From positions 109,420-173,419 of the forward strand of contig NZ_BBJP01000030.1 in assembly GCF_000739595.1 (NCBI RefSeq): a stretch of 64,000 nucleotides of DNA, written 5' to 3'. The notes under the pieces are model-generated. The model worked only from the letters and a program-made list of their open reading frames with translations, was not told the origin of the DNA and ran no database searches. A program made the translations under genes and the position numbers. Source of the stretch: Halorubrum halophilum. GTDB lineage: Archaea; Halobacteriota; Halobacteria; Halobacteriales; Haloferacaceae. Shown here piece by piece: positions 56,101 through 63,442 of the stretch (position 1 is the stretch's first letter; each line of letters begins with the position of its first letter).

Positions 56101-58162
56101 GAGTAGCTCCGAACAGGTAACGCTGCGCCGCGAAGTCCAGAAGAGTCGCAAGCACATGCCGCTACGCGAACTCTTCGATGAGGTGTCGACGCTCATCACG
56201 ACACTCAAGCCCTGTTTCATGATGAGCCCCCTCTCGGTTGCCCAGTACGTACGACATGGCTCGATTGAGTTCGATACGGTCATCTTCGACGAGGCGTCAC
56301 AAATCATGCCACAAGACGCCATTAGCAGTATTATCCGCGGTGAGCAGGTAATCATCGCGGGCGACAGCAAACAGCTCCCCCCGACATCGTTCTTCCAGGC
56401 GGATGTCGAAACCGCTGATGGTGTGCGCGAGGACCTCGAGAGTATTTTGGATGAGGCCTCAACGGTTCTTCCCGAGAAGCGGTTGCTCTGGCACTACCGC
56501 AGCCGGACGAACGAGCTTATCGAGTTCTCCAACGCGAAATACTACAACGGCGCACTTCGGACGTTCCCGGATAACAACGCCGACGACGCGATGGGTGTTG
56601 ACTTCGTTTACGTCGAGGATGGCCTCTACGATCGAGGTGGATCGAGCACGAACCAACCGGAGGCGGACCGCGTCCTGGAATTGGTTCGCGAGCATCTTCA
56701 GGAGCGGCCGAATAAGAGCCTCGGTGTCGTTGCGTTCAGTTCTGCACAAGCACAGGCCATTCGAGATACTATCGAGGAAGCGCGTGGCCAAGACCCCGAG
56801 TTGGATGCGTTCGTCTCGGAGGATGACGCCCTCGAGGGCTTCTTCGTGAAACCACTGGAGAACGTCCAGGGAGACGAGCGGGACGCGCTCATCTTCAGCG
56901 TCGGCTACGGACCGGATGAGGCCGGCAAGATCTCGATGAACTTCGGCCCGCTCAATCAGACGGGCGGCGCACGCCGACTGAACGTAGCCGTGACGCGTGC
57001 CAAAGAGCATATCCAAGTGGTCTCCTCGCTTCAGCTGGGCGATATCGACCTCCAGCGCACGGATAAGGGCGGTGTTGAAGACTTCAAACACTATCTCGAG
57101 TACGCAAAGCACGGCGAAGACGCATTGACTCGCTCGGACTCGGAGACACAGTTCCTCCAATTCGACTCCGAGTTCGAAGAGGCCGTCTACACAGCACTGG
57201 AGAATCGCGGCTTAGATGTCTCGACACAGGTCCAAAGCTCCGGCTACAGTATTGACCTCGCAATCAGGCATCCGGACAAACCAGGCAAGTACGTCCTCGG
57301 TATCGAGTGTGATGGCGCGGCCTACCATTCCTCGAAAACTGCCCGTGACAGAGACCGGACGCGCCAGGCCGTGCTAGAGGATCTCGGATGGACAATTCAC
57401 CGCATCTGGTCGCCTGATTGGGCCTCGAACAAGGGCCGCGAAATCGAAGCCATCGAATCGAAGGTCGAGAAACTCATCGCGGATAGTCCCGTCGCTGATG
57501 GTGGCGTCTCGACGGAGGTAGCGGAGGTCACTGTTGATGCCATCCCAAAAGACGAACGAAGTGGTATCCAAGAATACACCACTGACTGGCAGGAACCACA
57601 GGTAGCGACACGTCGTGACAAGTCCTTCGACGATGTGTCGTCGCGTCGTGTTGCGTCGACACTTGTGAACGTCGTCGACGAATTCGGGCCCGAGAAACGA
57701 GAAACAATATTCCGAGCCCTCATTAGTCGGTGGAATATCACCCGTCTCGGGAAGAATATCCGCCAGTCACTCAACAAGACAGCGCGCAAGCAAAACCGAC
57801 GGGATGCGGTGTGTCTTCACGACGGCGTTATCTGGCCCGGTGAGCGCCCCAACACGATTACACTCCGAACTAATACTGGGACTGCGAGTCGGTCTGCTGA
57901 TGAGATTCCCCTTGAAGAGCTCGCACGGGCAGGCCATCTGATACTCGAAGCAGGTACCCGGATGACACGCGAGGATCTCGTACTCGAGATCGCACGTCTC
58001 TACGGCTATCAGCGTACTGGCTCCAAGATTAGGGCACACATCAACGATGCCGTCGACATTCTGATCTTCGAGGACTGTGCGAAACTCGGTGCGTCCGGCG
58101 AGACAATCGAATTTATCGATGTTGACGCGGACCGTATTCTGCTTAACCGAATTTACGGCTAA
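53147..58162 (+). CDS. Giant DUF4011-type SF1 helicase with Vsr-like nuclease and DUF3320-like C terminus
   Basis: A 1671-residue protein. Order: zinc finger (Cys8, Cys11, Cys26, Cys29); an acidic linker; a DUF4011-like block from residue about 125 (WKEQLLDLTRRSNLVNF); UPF1/Dna2-type SF1 helicase with Walker A GPPGTGKSQT near 425, Walker B FDEASQIMPQD near 1046 and AGDSKQLPPT, and late motifs (RRLNVAVTRAKEHIQVV) near 1290; a Vsr/DUF559-like nuclease (about 1345-1450) with Asp in SIDLAI, GIECDGAAYH and DLGWTIHRIWSPDW; and a C-terminal DUF3320-like part. Such helicase-nuclease proteins are found in antiviral islands and probably degrade foreign DNA. It appears to be a single-gene system. An AT-rich gap of 340 bases follows. 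Confidence 0.85.
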   Translation: MSEQTFVCDECQRTLPRWMKHEGRTCTQCADNADANWDEPATSGDANDTADTGNPEGEGTVGSLLDTPSEQEANDTASDSETATGSHIVAPMWDTTLDTGTIERATDQTATTTDETETASNPLDKKINSWKEQLLDLTRRSNLVNFSATKTKSLPFHRADPLTVANTIFNRDPLYIRRSAQDEEGGSPADPDTLGTDEVASIRANGATENSLNNIRLREKRFLRERGVDSLFIAFGTLRWYDVDHSDSELRTPLFLVQVTLEEETNRNADRHDYEITSEDADVQINPALRKLLSAERGIHLAPDEAFSLDELETAFAYVDDVISGFDRWRIAPEVILGIFDFSKFGLYADLEENREAIKDDPLVKAINGNPDALPEPAATPSAEELDEQVSPADTYQVLDADSSQQEAIEAAKRGVSFVLQGPPGTGKSQTISNIIAEKMAADETVLFVSEKQAALDVVKDRLDDNDLGRFCLEAHGEKASKKQVLEDLGRELNADPLQHPRERDSVVNKLETTRRTLNQYKDKLFYQPEGQDITPYEAFGIVSKRDECPRIDASFEQPTTYSQSEIQSIEEQLASLASYEDEFNRDGNHPWQHVAISRWQIDTAESVETTISEAITTLEDLKRTREAAESFLDTSLSSIADLSAADDLVTLLVDMPDVVLTPEHLERDFYARNDRLQSLATKSRELTEKRSDLTEHYEESIFSTDATELHGELSGYGVLRYVSPSYRRLKKRILSHAADGYQPGIEGLRSDTKALMRVDTLEDELEEYDAMMAQLGHLYDGPTTDWETVLDTQTWVAAVAANDLVDADVLDELVLERDVDETAALATRLDGVLGDWETARNDLADVFDLDAVSINDADIETAAMDAVEFWLTARYDTIEELQSWIQYQDTRDDVLESPAGEFLERYLAEGHAAETLIDTFKRNFYTEWLHEIYSETGFDSFSATEYNDLLEEFRYLDQQQREYAKAEIQHRVTNRRPQTELQHASSSEQVTLRREVQKSRKHMPLRELFDEVSTLITTLKPCFMMSPLSVAQYVRHGSIEFDTVIFDEASQIMPQDAISSIIRGEQVIIAGDSKQLPPTSFFQADVETADGVREDLESILDEASTVLPEKRLLWHYRSRTNELIEFSNAKYYNGALRTFPDNNADDAMGVDFVYVEDGLYDRGGSSTNQPEADRVLELVREHLQERPNKSLGVVAFSSAQAQAIRDTIEEARGQDPELDAFVSEDDALEGFFVKPLENVQGDERDALIFSVGYGPDEAGKISMNFGPLNQTGGARRLNVAVTRAKEHIQVVSSLQLGDIDLQRTDKGGVEDFKHYLEYAKHGEDALTRSDSETQFLQFDSEFEEAVYTALENRGLDVSTQVQSSGYSIDLAIRHPDKPGKYVLGIECDGAAYHSSKTARDRDRTRQAVLEDLGWTIHRIWSPDWASNKGREIEAIESKVEKLIADSPVADGGVSTEVAEVTVDAIPKDERSGIQEYTTDWQEPQVATRRDKSFDDVSSRRVASTLVNVVDEFGPEKRETIFRALISRWNITRLGKNIRQSLNKTARKQNRRDAVCLHDGVIWPGERPNTITLRTNTGTASRSADEIPLEELARAGHLILEAGTRMTREDLVLEIARLYGYQRTGSKIRAHINDAVDILIFEDCAKLGASGETIEFIDVDADRILLNRIYG

Positions 58163-58500
58163 GTTGTACCCGCATTGTTTCGCTAACCCAAAATCTCGTT
58201 TATAGCCAAGGGACTCTGTTGAACCTCTACAAATTCGCCACCATCTATGAAATGTGAGATCACCCAGAAATAACAAGTTATTGTTATATTTTCTCAAATG
58301 AGGCAAACAACTTATAAAATCGTTTCGTAATTTGGGACGAAAGGTAGTATTTCCAACAGACTTGCCGCCGTATATGTCTGGTCTCGGATCTATTCTAATT
58401 TTGCGTTGGTTGAATCCTCAGTCGATGATATCTCTAGATATGATATTCCAGAATATGATTATTCAGAATATTTTTATTTCAGACCCACTAACTCAGCGCC
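58163..58500 (+). other. AT-rich spacer
   Basis: No gene is visible. The sequence is far more AT-rich than the core genome, with runs such as ATATGATATTCCAGAATATG and TCAGAATATTTTTATTTC. The last part serves as the promoter region of the downstream ATPase gene (an AT-rich TATTTTTATTT element at about 58469-58479, about 25 bases before its ATG). A T-run suitable as terminator follows the helicase gene. Confidence 0.6.
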
Positions 58501-59892
58501 ATGAAAGACTTCGTGAACCGCCCGGAGGAGTTAGATCGGCTTCACAGCCTTTTCGACTCGGAGAACGCGGATCTCGCTGTCGTGTACGGGCGGCGACGGC
58601 TGGGAAAGACGAGACTCGTCACAAAGGCGCTTGAGGGACGAGAGAACGCGGTCTTCTATCAGGCACGACAGAAGACGCGGGAGCTCCAACTGGAACAGTT
58701 CGTCGAGGCTGCGGCTGACACAGTTCCTGGTATCGAAGACATTCGTCCCGATTGGGAGCGGCTGTTCAGGTATCTGGCCGACCAGAACGCGATCGTCGTC
58801 CTCGACGAGTTTCCGTACCTGATCGAGCAGGACGAGAGTCTTCCGTCGGTGTTACAGGCGTTGTTCGACCACGAGTTCGACGAGTCGGAGACGACGTTCG
58901 TTCTGGTCGGATCGTCGATCAGCATGATGGAGGAAGCGACGCTGCTCGGAGACAGCCCGCTATATAGGCGAACATCTCTCACACTCGACCTCCGTGAACT
59001 CTCGTTCGACGCCGCGACGGAGTTTCTTCCGGACGATGCGACGGCGGACGAGGCCGTGCGTGCGTGGAGTGTGTTCGGAGGCGTTCCCTACTATCTCGAA
59101 GAACTCGACGCGGATCGATCGCTCGGCGAGAACATCCAACAGACGGTGTTGACTCGTCACGGGTCACTCCGCAACGAGCCGGAGCACGTCCTCCGGATGG
59201 AACTGACGGAGCCGACGCGTTACTTCTCGATCCTCGAAGCGATCGCCGGCGGGGCAACCGGCCGCAACGAGATCGCTGGCGTGACCGGTATAGACTACAA
59301 CCAGCTATCGACGTATTTGGACCGTCTCTCGCGGCTCCGGCTCATCGAACGACGCGTACCGGTGACCGAGAAGCCGGAGCGATCCAAGCGAAGTCAGTAT
59401 CGGCTGCGTGACCCCTTGTTCCGGTTCTGGTTCCGGTTCCTGTACGGGAGTTCGGATCGCTACGAGCAGTTCGGCGACGAAGCCTACGAACGGCTCGTCG
59501 AACCAGAAATGGCAGACTTCGTCGCTCCTGCCTTCGAACAGCTGTGTTGTGAGGCCCTGTGGACGTTGTACGATGAGACACCGATCGTCGATGTCGGAGG
59601 GTGGTGGTATCAGGACCACGAGATCGACGTCGTCGGACTCACTGACGAAGACACACTCGTCGTGGGCGAGTGTAAGTATCAGGAATCTCCACTCGACTAC
59701 AGCGCGCTGGCATCGCTGGAGACGCACGTCGAGGAACTCCGATGGCAGCCGTCGGACGGTGGCACGCGGACCGTCGAATACGCGCTGTTCTCTCGGAGCG
59801 GGTTTACGGACAGCATCCGCGAAGCCGCCGCCGAGCGCAACGATGTACGTCTTTACACGATCGACGACATCGTCGTCGCGCTCGGAGAGTAG
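58501..59892 (+). CDS. AAA ATPase with winged helix and DUF234-like nuclease end
   Basis: A 463-residue archaeal ATP-binding protein. Walker A is GRRRLGKT (residues 30-37) and Walker B VVLDEFPYLIE (Asp102-Glu103). A sensor strand VLVGSSISMME and the arginine-rich SPLYRRTSL follow. A winged-helix region (about 255-300; GIDYNQLSTYLDRLSRL) precedes a C-terminal restriction-like domain (WWYQDHEIDVVGL then VVGECKYQ), matching the DUF234 nuclease pattern. This class is abundant in archaeal mobile and defence regions. Partners and substrate are unknown. Confidence 0.88.
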   Translation: MKDFVNRPEELDRLHSLFDSENADLAVVYGRRRLGKTRLVTKALEGRENAVFYQARQKTRELQLEQFVEAAADTVPGIEDIRPDWERLFRYLADQNAIVVLDEFPYLIEQDESLPSVLQALFDHEFDESETTFVLVGSSISMMEEATLLGDSPLYRRTSLTLDLRELSFDAATEFLPDDATADEAVRAWSVFGGVPYYLEELDADRSLGENIQQTVLTRHGSLRNEPEHVLRMELTEPTRYFSILEAIAGGATGRNEIAGVTGIDYNQLSTYLDRLSRLRLIERRVPVTEKPERSKRSQYRLRDPLFRFWFRFLYGSSDRYEQFGDEAYERLVEPEMADFVAPAFEQLCCEALWTLYDETPIVDVGGWWYQDHEIDVVGLTDEDTLVVGECKYQESPLDYSALASLETHVEELRWQPSDGGTRTVEYALFSRSGFTDSIREAAAERNDVRLYTIDDIVVALGE

Positions 59893-59993
59893 TTACTCTC
59901 TAAACGCCATCTCAACAAGACTGATCAAGTGTCGAGAGAGACTGCTACTCCAACGAGACAGTTTTTTGCTAATACCGAGGAGATCTATGTTGA

Positions 59994-60863
59994 ATGGTGG
60001 AGCCGATCTTAAAATGGGCGGGTGGGAAGCGCCAGCTTCTCTCAGAGATCACGGCGCAGTTTCCGATCTCATATGAGGCGTATCACGAACCGTTCGTAGG
60101 AGGTGGCGCTGTCTTTTTTCATCAGGATCCTAACGATGGGACGATAAACGATCTGAACACGCGGTTAACAACGTTTTATGAGATCGTTCGAGACCGACCG
60201 GACGTCCTCATTACCGAGAACAAAACACACGAGCATACGGAAGAATACTACTACGACGCTCGCTCGGAGTTCAATACGCTCCTTACCCAGTCGACTCTAA
60301 CACAGGACGAGAGGGTCCGAGAGGCAAGCCTACTATTATACTTGAATCGGACGTGTTTCAACGGATTGTACCGGGAGAACAGTGACGGCGAATTCAACGT
60401 CTCTTTCGGCCGGTATTCAAATCCAGATTGGGTACAAGAGCAGCGGATCCGAAAGGCGTCGCGTGTTCTCCAAGACACAGCAGTATTCAATACGGATTTC
60501 AGCTACGTCGTCGATGAAGCTTCTAGTGGCGATCTTGTGTATTTTGATCCGCCGTACGAACCGGTGTCGAAAACCGCGGATTTCAATTCATATCAGGCGG
60601 CTGGATTCGATCGAGAGGACCAACGGCGGCTTCGTGATGTGGTTATAGAGCTCACAGAGATGGGTGTTTCCGTGATTCTCTCTAATTCGCCGCCGGTTAC
60701 AGAATTATACGAGGACTACGACGCGTTCTCGATCAGGTACGTAGACGCCACTCGTGCGATAAATAGTGATGCCAGCAGTCGCGGGGAAGTCTCGGAAGTA
60801 CTCATTACAAACGTCCCACCAGATGAGCAACGGCGAAAGACCCTTTCCGACTTTACTGAATGA
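59994..60863 (+). CDS. DNA adenine methyltransferase (D12 class, Dam-like)
   Basis: A 289-residue N6-adenine DNA methyltransferase of the DpnM/Dam type. Start motif PILKWAGGKRQLL, SAM-binding FVGGGAVFF (residues 34-42) and catalytic DPPY (185-188) are present in alpha-class order. Enzymes of this kind often modify GATC or related sites. It is convergent, with 17 bases between stops, with an Mrr-like endonuclease, making a likely type II restriction-modification pair. Confidence 0.93.
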   Translation: MVEPILKWAGGKRQLLSEITAQFPISYEAYHEPFVGGGAVFFHQDPNDGTINDLNTRLTTFYEIVRDRPDVLITENKTHEHTEEYYYDARSEFNTLLTQSTLTQDERVREASLLLYLNRTCFNGLYRENSDGEFNVSFGRYSNPDWVQEQRIRKASRVLQDTAVFNTDFSYVVDEASSGDLVYFDPPYEPVSKTADFNSYQAAGFDREDQRRLRDVVIELTEMGVSVILSNSPPVTELYEDYDAFSIRYVDATRAINSDASSRGEVSEVLITNVPPDEQRRKTLSDFTE

Positions 60864-60880
60864 GTCGTCGAAAACCTCTC

Positions 60881-61918
60881 TCAACGTGGTTCCGAGGCTA
60901 GAACGTATTGTTGCTGGGCTCCTCGACCGCTCGTAGTGATTTCTGGAAGGCGAACAAGCCACTGTCCGACGGTTCGGGCACGTCGACGAGTGGTTGAGTC
61001 CGAGAGATCTGTTTCGGCAGCGAGGATCTCCGTAATATCACGTCGGGAGAGAGTACCGTCTACTTCCAGCTGAGCGTATACGCGGGAGATGATCTCGACA
61101 TCACGGATCTGTTGTGTGAGAAGATCATCTGCGGATTCTCGATTGCCACGATCGAGGTACGTGAGGTATTCCTCACCGAGGCGAGTGAGTCCCCAACGGC
61201 GGATCGTGTGGTTGTCGACTTCGACCTCCTGTTCTTTGTGGAGAAACTGGAGAAGCCACGCGGCAATACCGTAATAATCCGCTTGCCTCGGATCAAACGA
61301 GTCCGTATCTGTCTGTCTTCGGACGTAGTCTGCGATATTGGGTTTAGTGTCGGAGCCCACTCCAACCGCCTGGATGACAGTGCGTATCACCTCAAAATTG
61401 TCCGCCTGTGGTACTTCTAGTGACGGAATCGTGTCGGTGCGCTCCGGCTTCTCGAACGCGCTCCAGAACGTGGGATCGAGTTCGTATGACTCGTCGTCTG
61501 TAACGACGCCGATACTGCTCTCGATCATGATGTCCGTGAGCCGGTCACCGTCGATCAACCGAATGAAATCTTGGTTTGCGCTTGTCTCGGCGCCAGACGT
61601 GAACGAGGATGTCGTGATCACCGTTCCGATATGATACTGTTGCTCTGAGAGTGCGCCTTTAAATCCGCGGAGGGTGCGGGCTCCGACTGTGTTTCCAGAA
61701 GCATATTGTTTCGCTTGAATGCCAAGCCGTGCGTGGAACAGTTCTCGATCGATGACCGCGTGAATATCAATTCCACCATCGCCACGGAATGGCGTTAGCT
61801 CAAGTTCACGAGTTGGCTCCGCACGCTCGATCACCATTTTACAGAGCTGTTCAAACTGCTCGTGGTCAATCTGTAACCCCTTATCAAGCAGTTCCTCTTT
61901 TGCCGTCGATACTCTCAT
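60881..61918 (-). CDS. Mrr-like restriction endonuclease
   Basis: A 345-residue endonuclease-like protein. The N-terminal PD-(D/E)XK core shows HEQFEQLCKMVIER, the acidic turn RGDGGIDIHA (Asp47/Asp51) and the QAK of LGIQAKQYASG (68-70), the Mrr variant of the (D/E)XK site. The C-terminal half has winged-helix-like sequence (EYLTYLDRGNRESADDLLTQ; RDITEILAAETDLSDSTTRRR, in parts) that probably reads DNA. It is opposite and convergent to the Dam-like methyltransferase, as expected for a restriction enzyme needing its protecting methylase. Confidence 0.85.
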   Translation of the reverse strand: MRVSTAKEELLDKGLQIDHEQFEQLCKMVIERAEPTRELELTPFRGDGGIDIHAVIDRELFHARLGIQAKQYASGNTVGARTLRGFKGALSEQQYHIGTVITTSSFTSGAETSANQDFIRLIDGDRLTDIMIESSIGVVTDDESYELDPTFWSAFEKPERTDTIPSLEVPQADNFEVIRTVIQAVGVGSDTKPNIADYVRRQTDTDSFDPRQADYYGIAAWLLQFLHKEQEVEVDNHTIRRWGLTRLGEEYLTYLDRGNRESADDLLTQQIRDVEIISRVYAQLEVDGTLSRRDITEILAAETDLSDSTTRRRARTVGQWLVRLPEITTSGRGAQQQYVLASEPR

Positions 61919-61989
61919 TCAGGATCGAAGTTCTCACGGCTAAATAAAAATCCTCTCGCCAAAGCGACCAGTATGTTACAGCGGCTGGA

Positions 61990-63033
61990 TCAATCTTTGG
62001 TTGAGAAATCTAGCTCCGAATACTCGTACGTGTAGCACTTGATTCCATTCTCCTCACAGTGCTTTGTAAGCTTCCCCGGCGAGACATCTTCCTCTTCGAA
62101 GTCACCTAAGAATGCGACTGTTACGTTGTCATCGCTGCGCTCCTCGGAGCCTTCGACCACGACGGCTACGTTCGGATCGTTATGGCTGGTTTTGATTACC
62201 TTGTCACCCATCACATATGGATTCTCCGCGAATGCGAGGTTCTCATGTTTGTACGTCCAGAGCTTGACGTCTTGGTCGTCACAGTACGACGCGAGGATCG
62301 CGGGGTGGTAGTCGCGCCACGCACCCGGTCCTTCATCGAGCGAACTCGGGAACGCGACCCGCACCGCTTCCCCGTCCATTTCGTGCCCGAATGCCCCGGT
62401 GTTCTGTTCCGGTGGCAACACCTCAATGACGATCCCCACCGATGGCTCCGCGTCGCTTGCCTTCACCACCCGATCCCCCGGCGAGAACGGATTCTCCGGC
62501 TTCTGGTTCATGTGGGCGGTATTGGGCCCGAGATCGAGCAGCTCGTTCATCGGTCGGGCCGCGAGGTGGTCGAGCTTCTCCGGGGACTCGCCAGAGAAGG
62601 CCGCCTCCGTTTCGACCTTCGATTTCAGGGTCTCGAGGCGCTCCCACCCGAGTCGCATCAGACTGTCCTCGTTGTCCCGGTGCCAGACCATCACGACGAT
62701 ATCATCGTCGGGGTCTCGCTCGACGAGTGACTCGGGGAGAAAGGCAGAGACGTCACGTGAGGACTTCACGTCGACTGTGTAGCCGAACACCTCGAAGTCG
62801 TGCCCGGAGAAGCTCTCGGAGTTACACCGCCGGATCGCCTCCTCGTTTTCCCACTCCCACATCTCGACGGGGAGGTACTCACGACAGAACTGCTCGAACG
62901 CGAGCTCGCCGAGGTTACCGATCCGCTTGACGTCCAGGTCGTCGGCTCCCTGAATGACCGCTTGGTGGTGGGCTCGCTCGTGATCGATTTCGTCCGGGGT
63001 GAACCGATACATTACTTGAGTATCAGACACCAT
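61990..63033 (-). CDS. PD-(D/E)XK protein with a duplicated C-terminal domain
   Basis: A 347-residue protein. Residues 30-130 look like a restriction-type nuclease: helix GNLGELAFEQFCREYL (Glu43/Glu47), then Asp79 in SGHDFEVFG and Asp88-Val-Lys90 in YTVDVKSS, and the strand DDDIVVMVWHRD. The C-terminal 165 residues are two copies of a similar unit: NPFSPGDRVVKASDAEPSVG to WTYKHENLAF (181-268) and NPYVMGDKVIKTSHNDPNVA to CYTYEYSELDF (271-343). The repeat unit is unfamiliar; it may recognise modified DNA or an invader protein. Defence context makes an effector role plausible but unproven. Confidence 0.7.
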   Translation of the reverse strand: MVSDTQVMYRFTPDEIDHERAHHQAVIQGADDLDVKRIGNLGELAFEQFCREYLPVEMWEWENEEAIRRCNSESFSGHDFEVFGYTVDVKSSRDVSAFLPESLVERDPDDDIVVMVWHRDNEDSLMRLGWERLETLKSKVETEAAFSGESPEKLDHLAARPMNELLDLGPNTAHMNQKPENPFSPGDRVVKASDAEPSVGIVIEVLPPEQNTGAFGHEMDGEAVRVAFPSSLDEGPGAWRDYHPAILASYCDDQDVKLWTYKHENLAFAENPYVMGDKVIKTSHNDPNVAVVVEGSEERSDDNVTVAFLGDFEEEDVSPGKLTKHCEENGIKCYTYEYSELDFSTKD

Positions 63034-63145
63034 ATAGATATATCTTCAGAATGAAATATCATCTCAAAGAACTAGGGGAACAAAGCGGCGTGAGGTCGCG
63101 GCCTCCGACAACTACGTCTGATTCGGTGCGTGATTCCTCCCACAC

Positions 63146-63442
63146 CTACGCCGCGTTGAGGTAGTCATCGGGGGGATACCCGGCCTTCGAGACGAGCTTC
63201 CGTGCGTCCTTCCGGACGGCTTGGTTGGCGGGACGCTCCTCATGTGTCCGGATATGGTCCTTGATCGAGGCCGCCACCTCGTCCATCAGATCCGGCCCTG
63301 CAATATCGAGCACGCTATCGAGCGTCTTCCGATAGCCGGCCTCCGATGCCGGGAATCCCTGACGGGAGCCGAGCACCTCGTCGTTTACCGACCCGATCTC
63401 GTACAGATGGCCGTTACGGCGGAGCTCCACGTCTCGTTCCAT
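63146..63442 (-). CDS. Small hypothetical protein
   Basis: A 98-residue protein starting MERDVELRRNGHLYEIGSV, mainly helical after residue 35 (GYRKTLDSVLDIAGPDLMDE) and Lys/Asp-rich at the end (PPDDYLNAA). The ATG at 63442 is chosen; the frame continues upstream without recognisable sequence. No family or motif is identified. It lies next to the duplicated-domain nuclease on the same strand but with a separate upstream region. Confidence 0.5.
   Translation of the reverse strand: MERDVELRRNGHLYEIGSVNDEVLGSRQGFPASEAGYRKTLDSVLDIAGPDLMDEVAASIKDHIRTHEERPANQAVRKDARKLVSKAGYPPDDYLNAA

Noticed and set aside
58211..58232. GGGACTCTGTTGAACCTC as an insertion-sequence terminus
   Set aside because: It resembles ends of some haloarchaeal elements, but no matching inverted end or transposase is present, so it is not reported as a feature.
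58163..58500. AT-rich spacer as a replication origin
   Set aside because: No orc1/cdc6 gene and no repeated origin-recognition boxes are nearby. It is more simply the promoter/terminator space of acquired genes.
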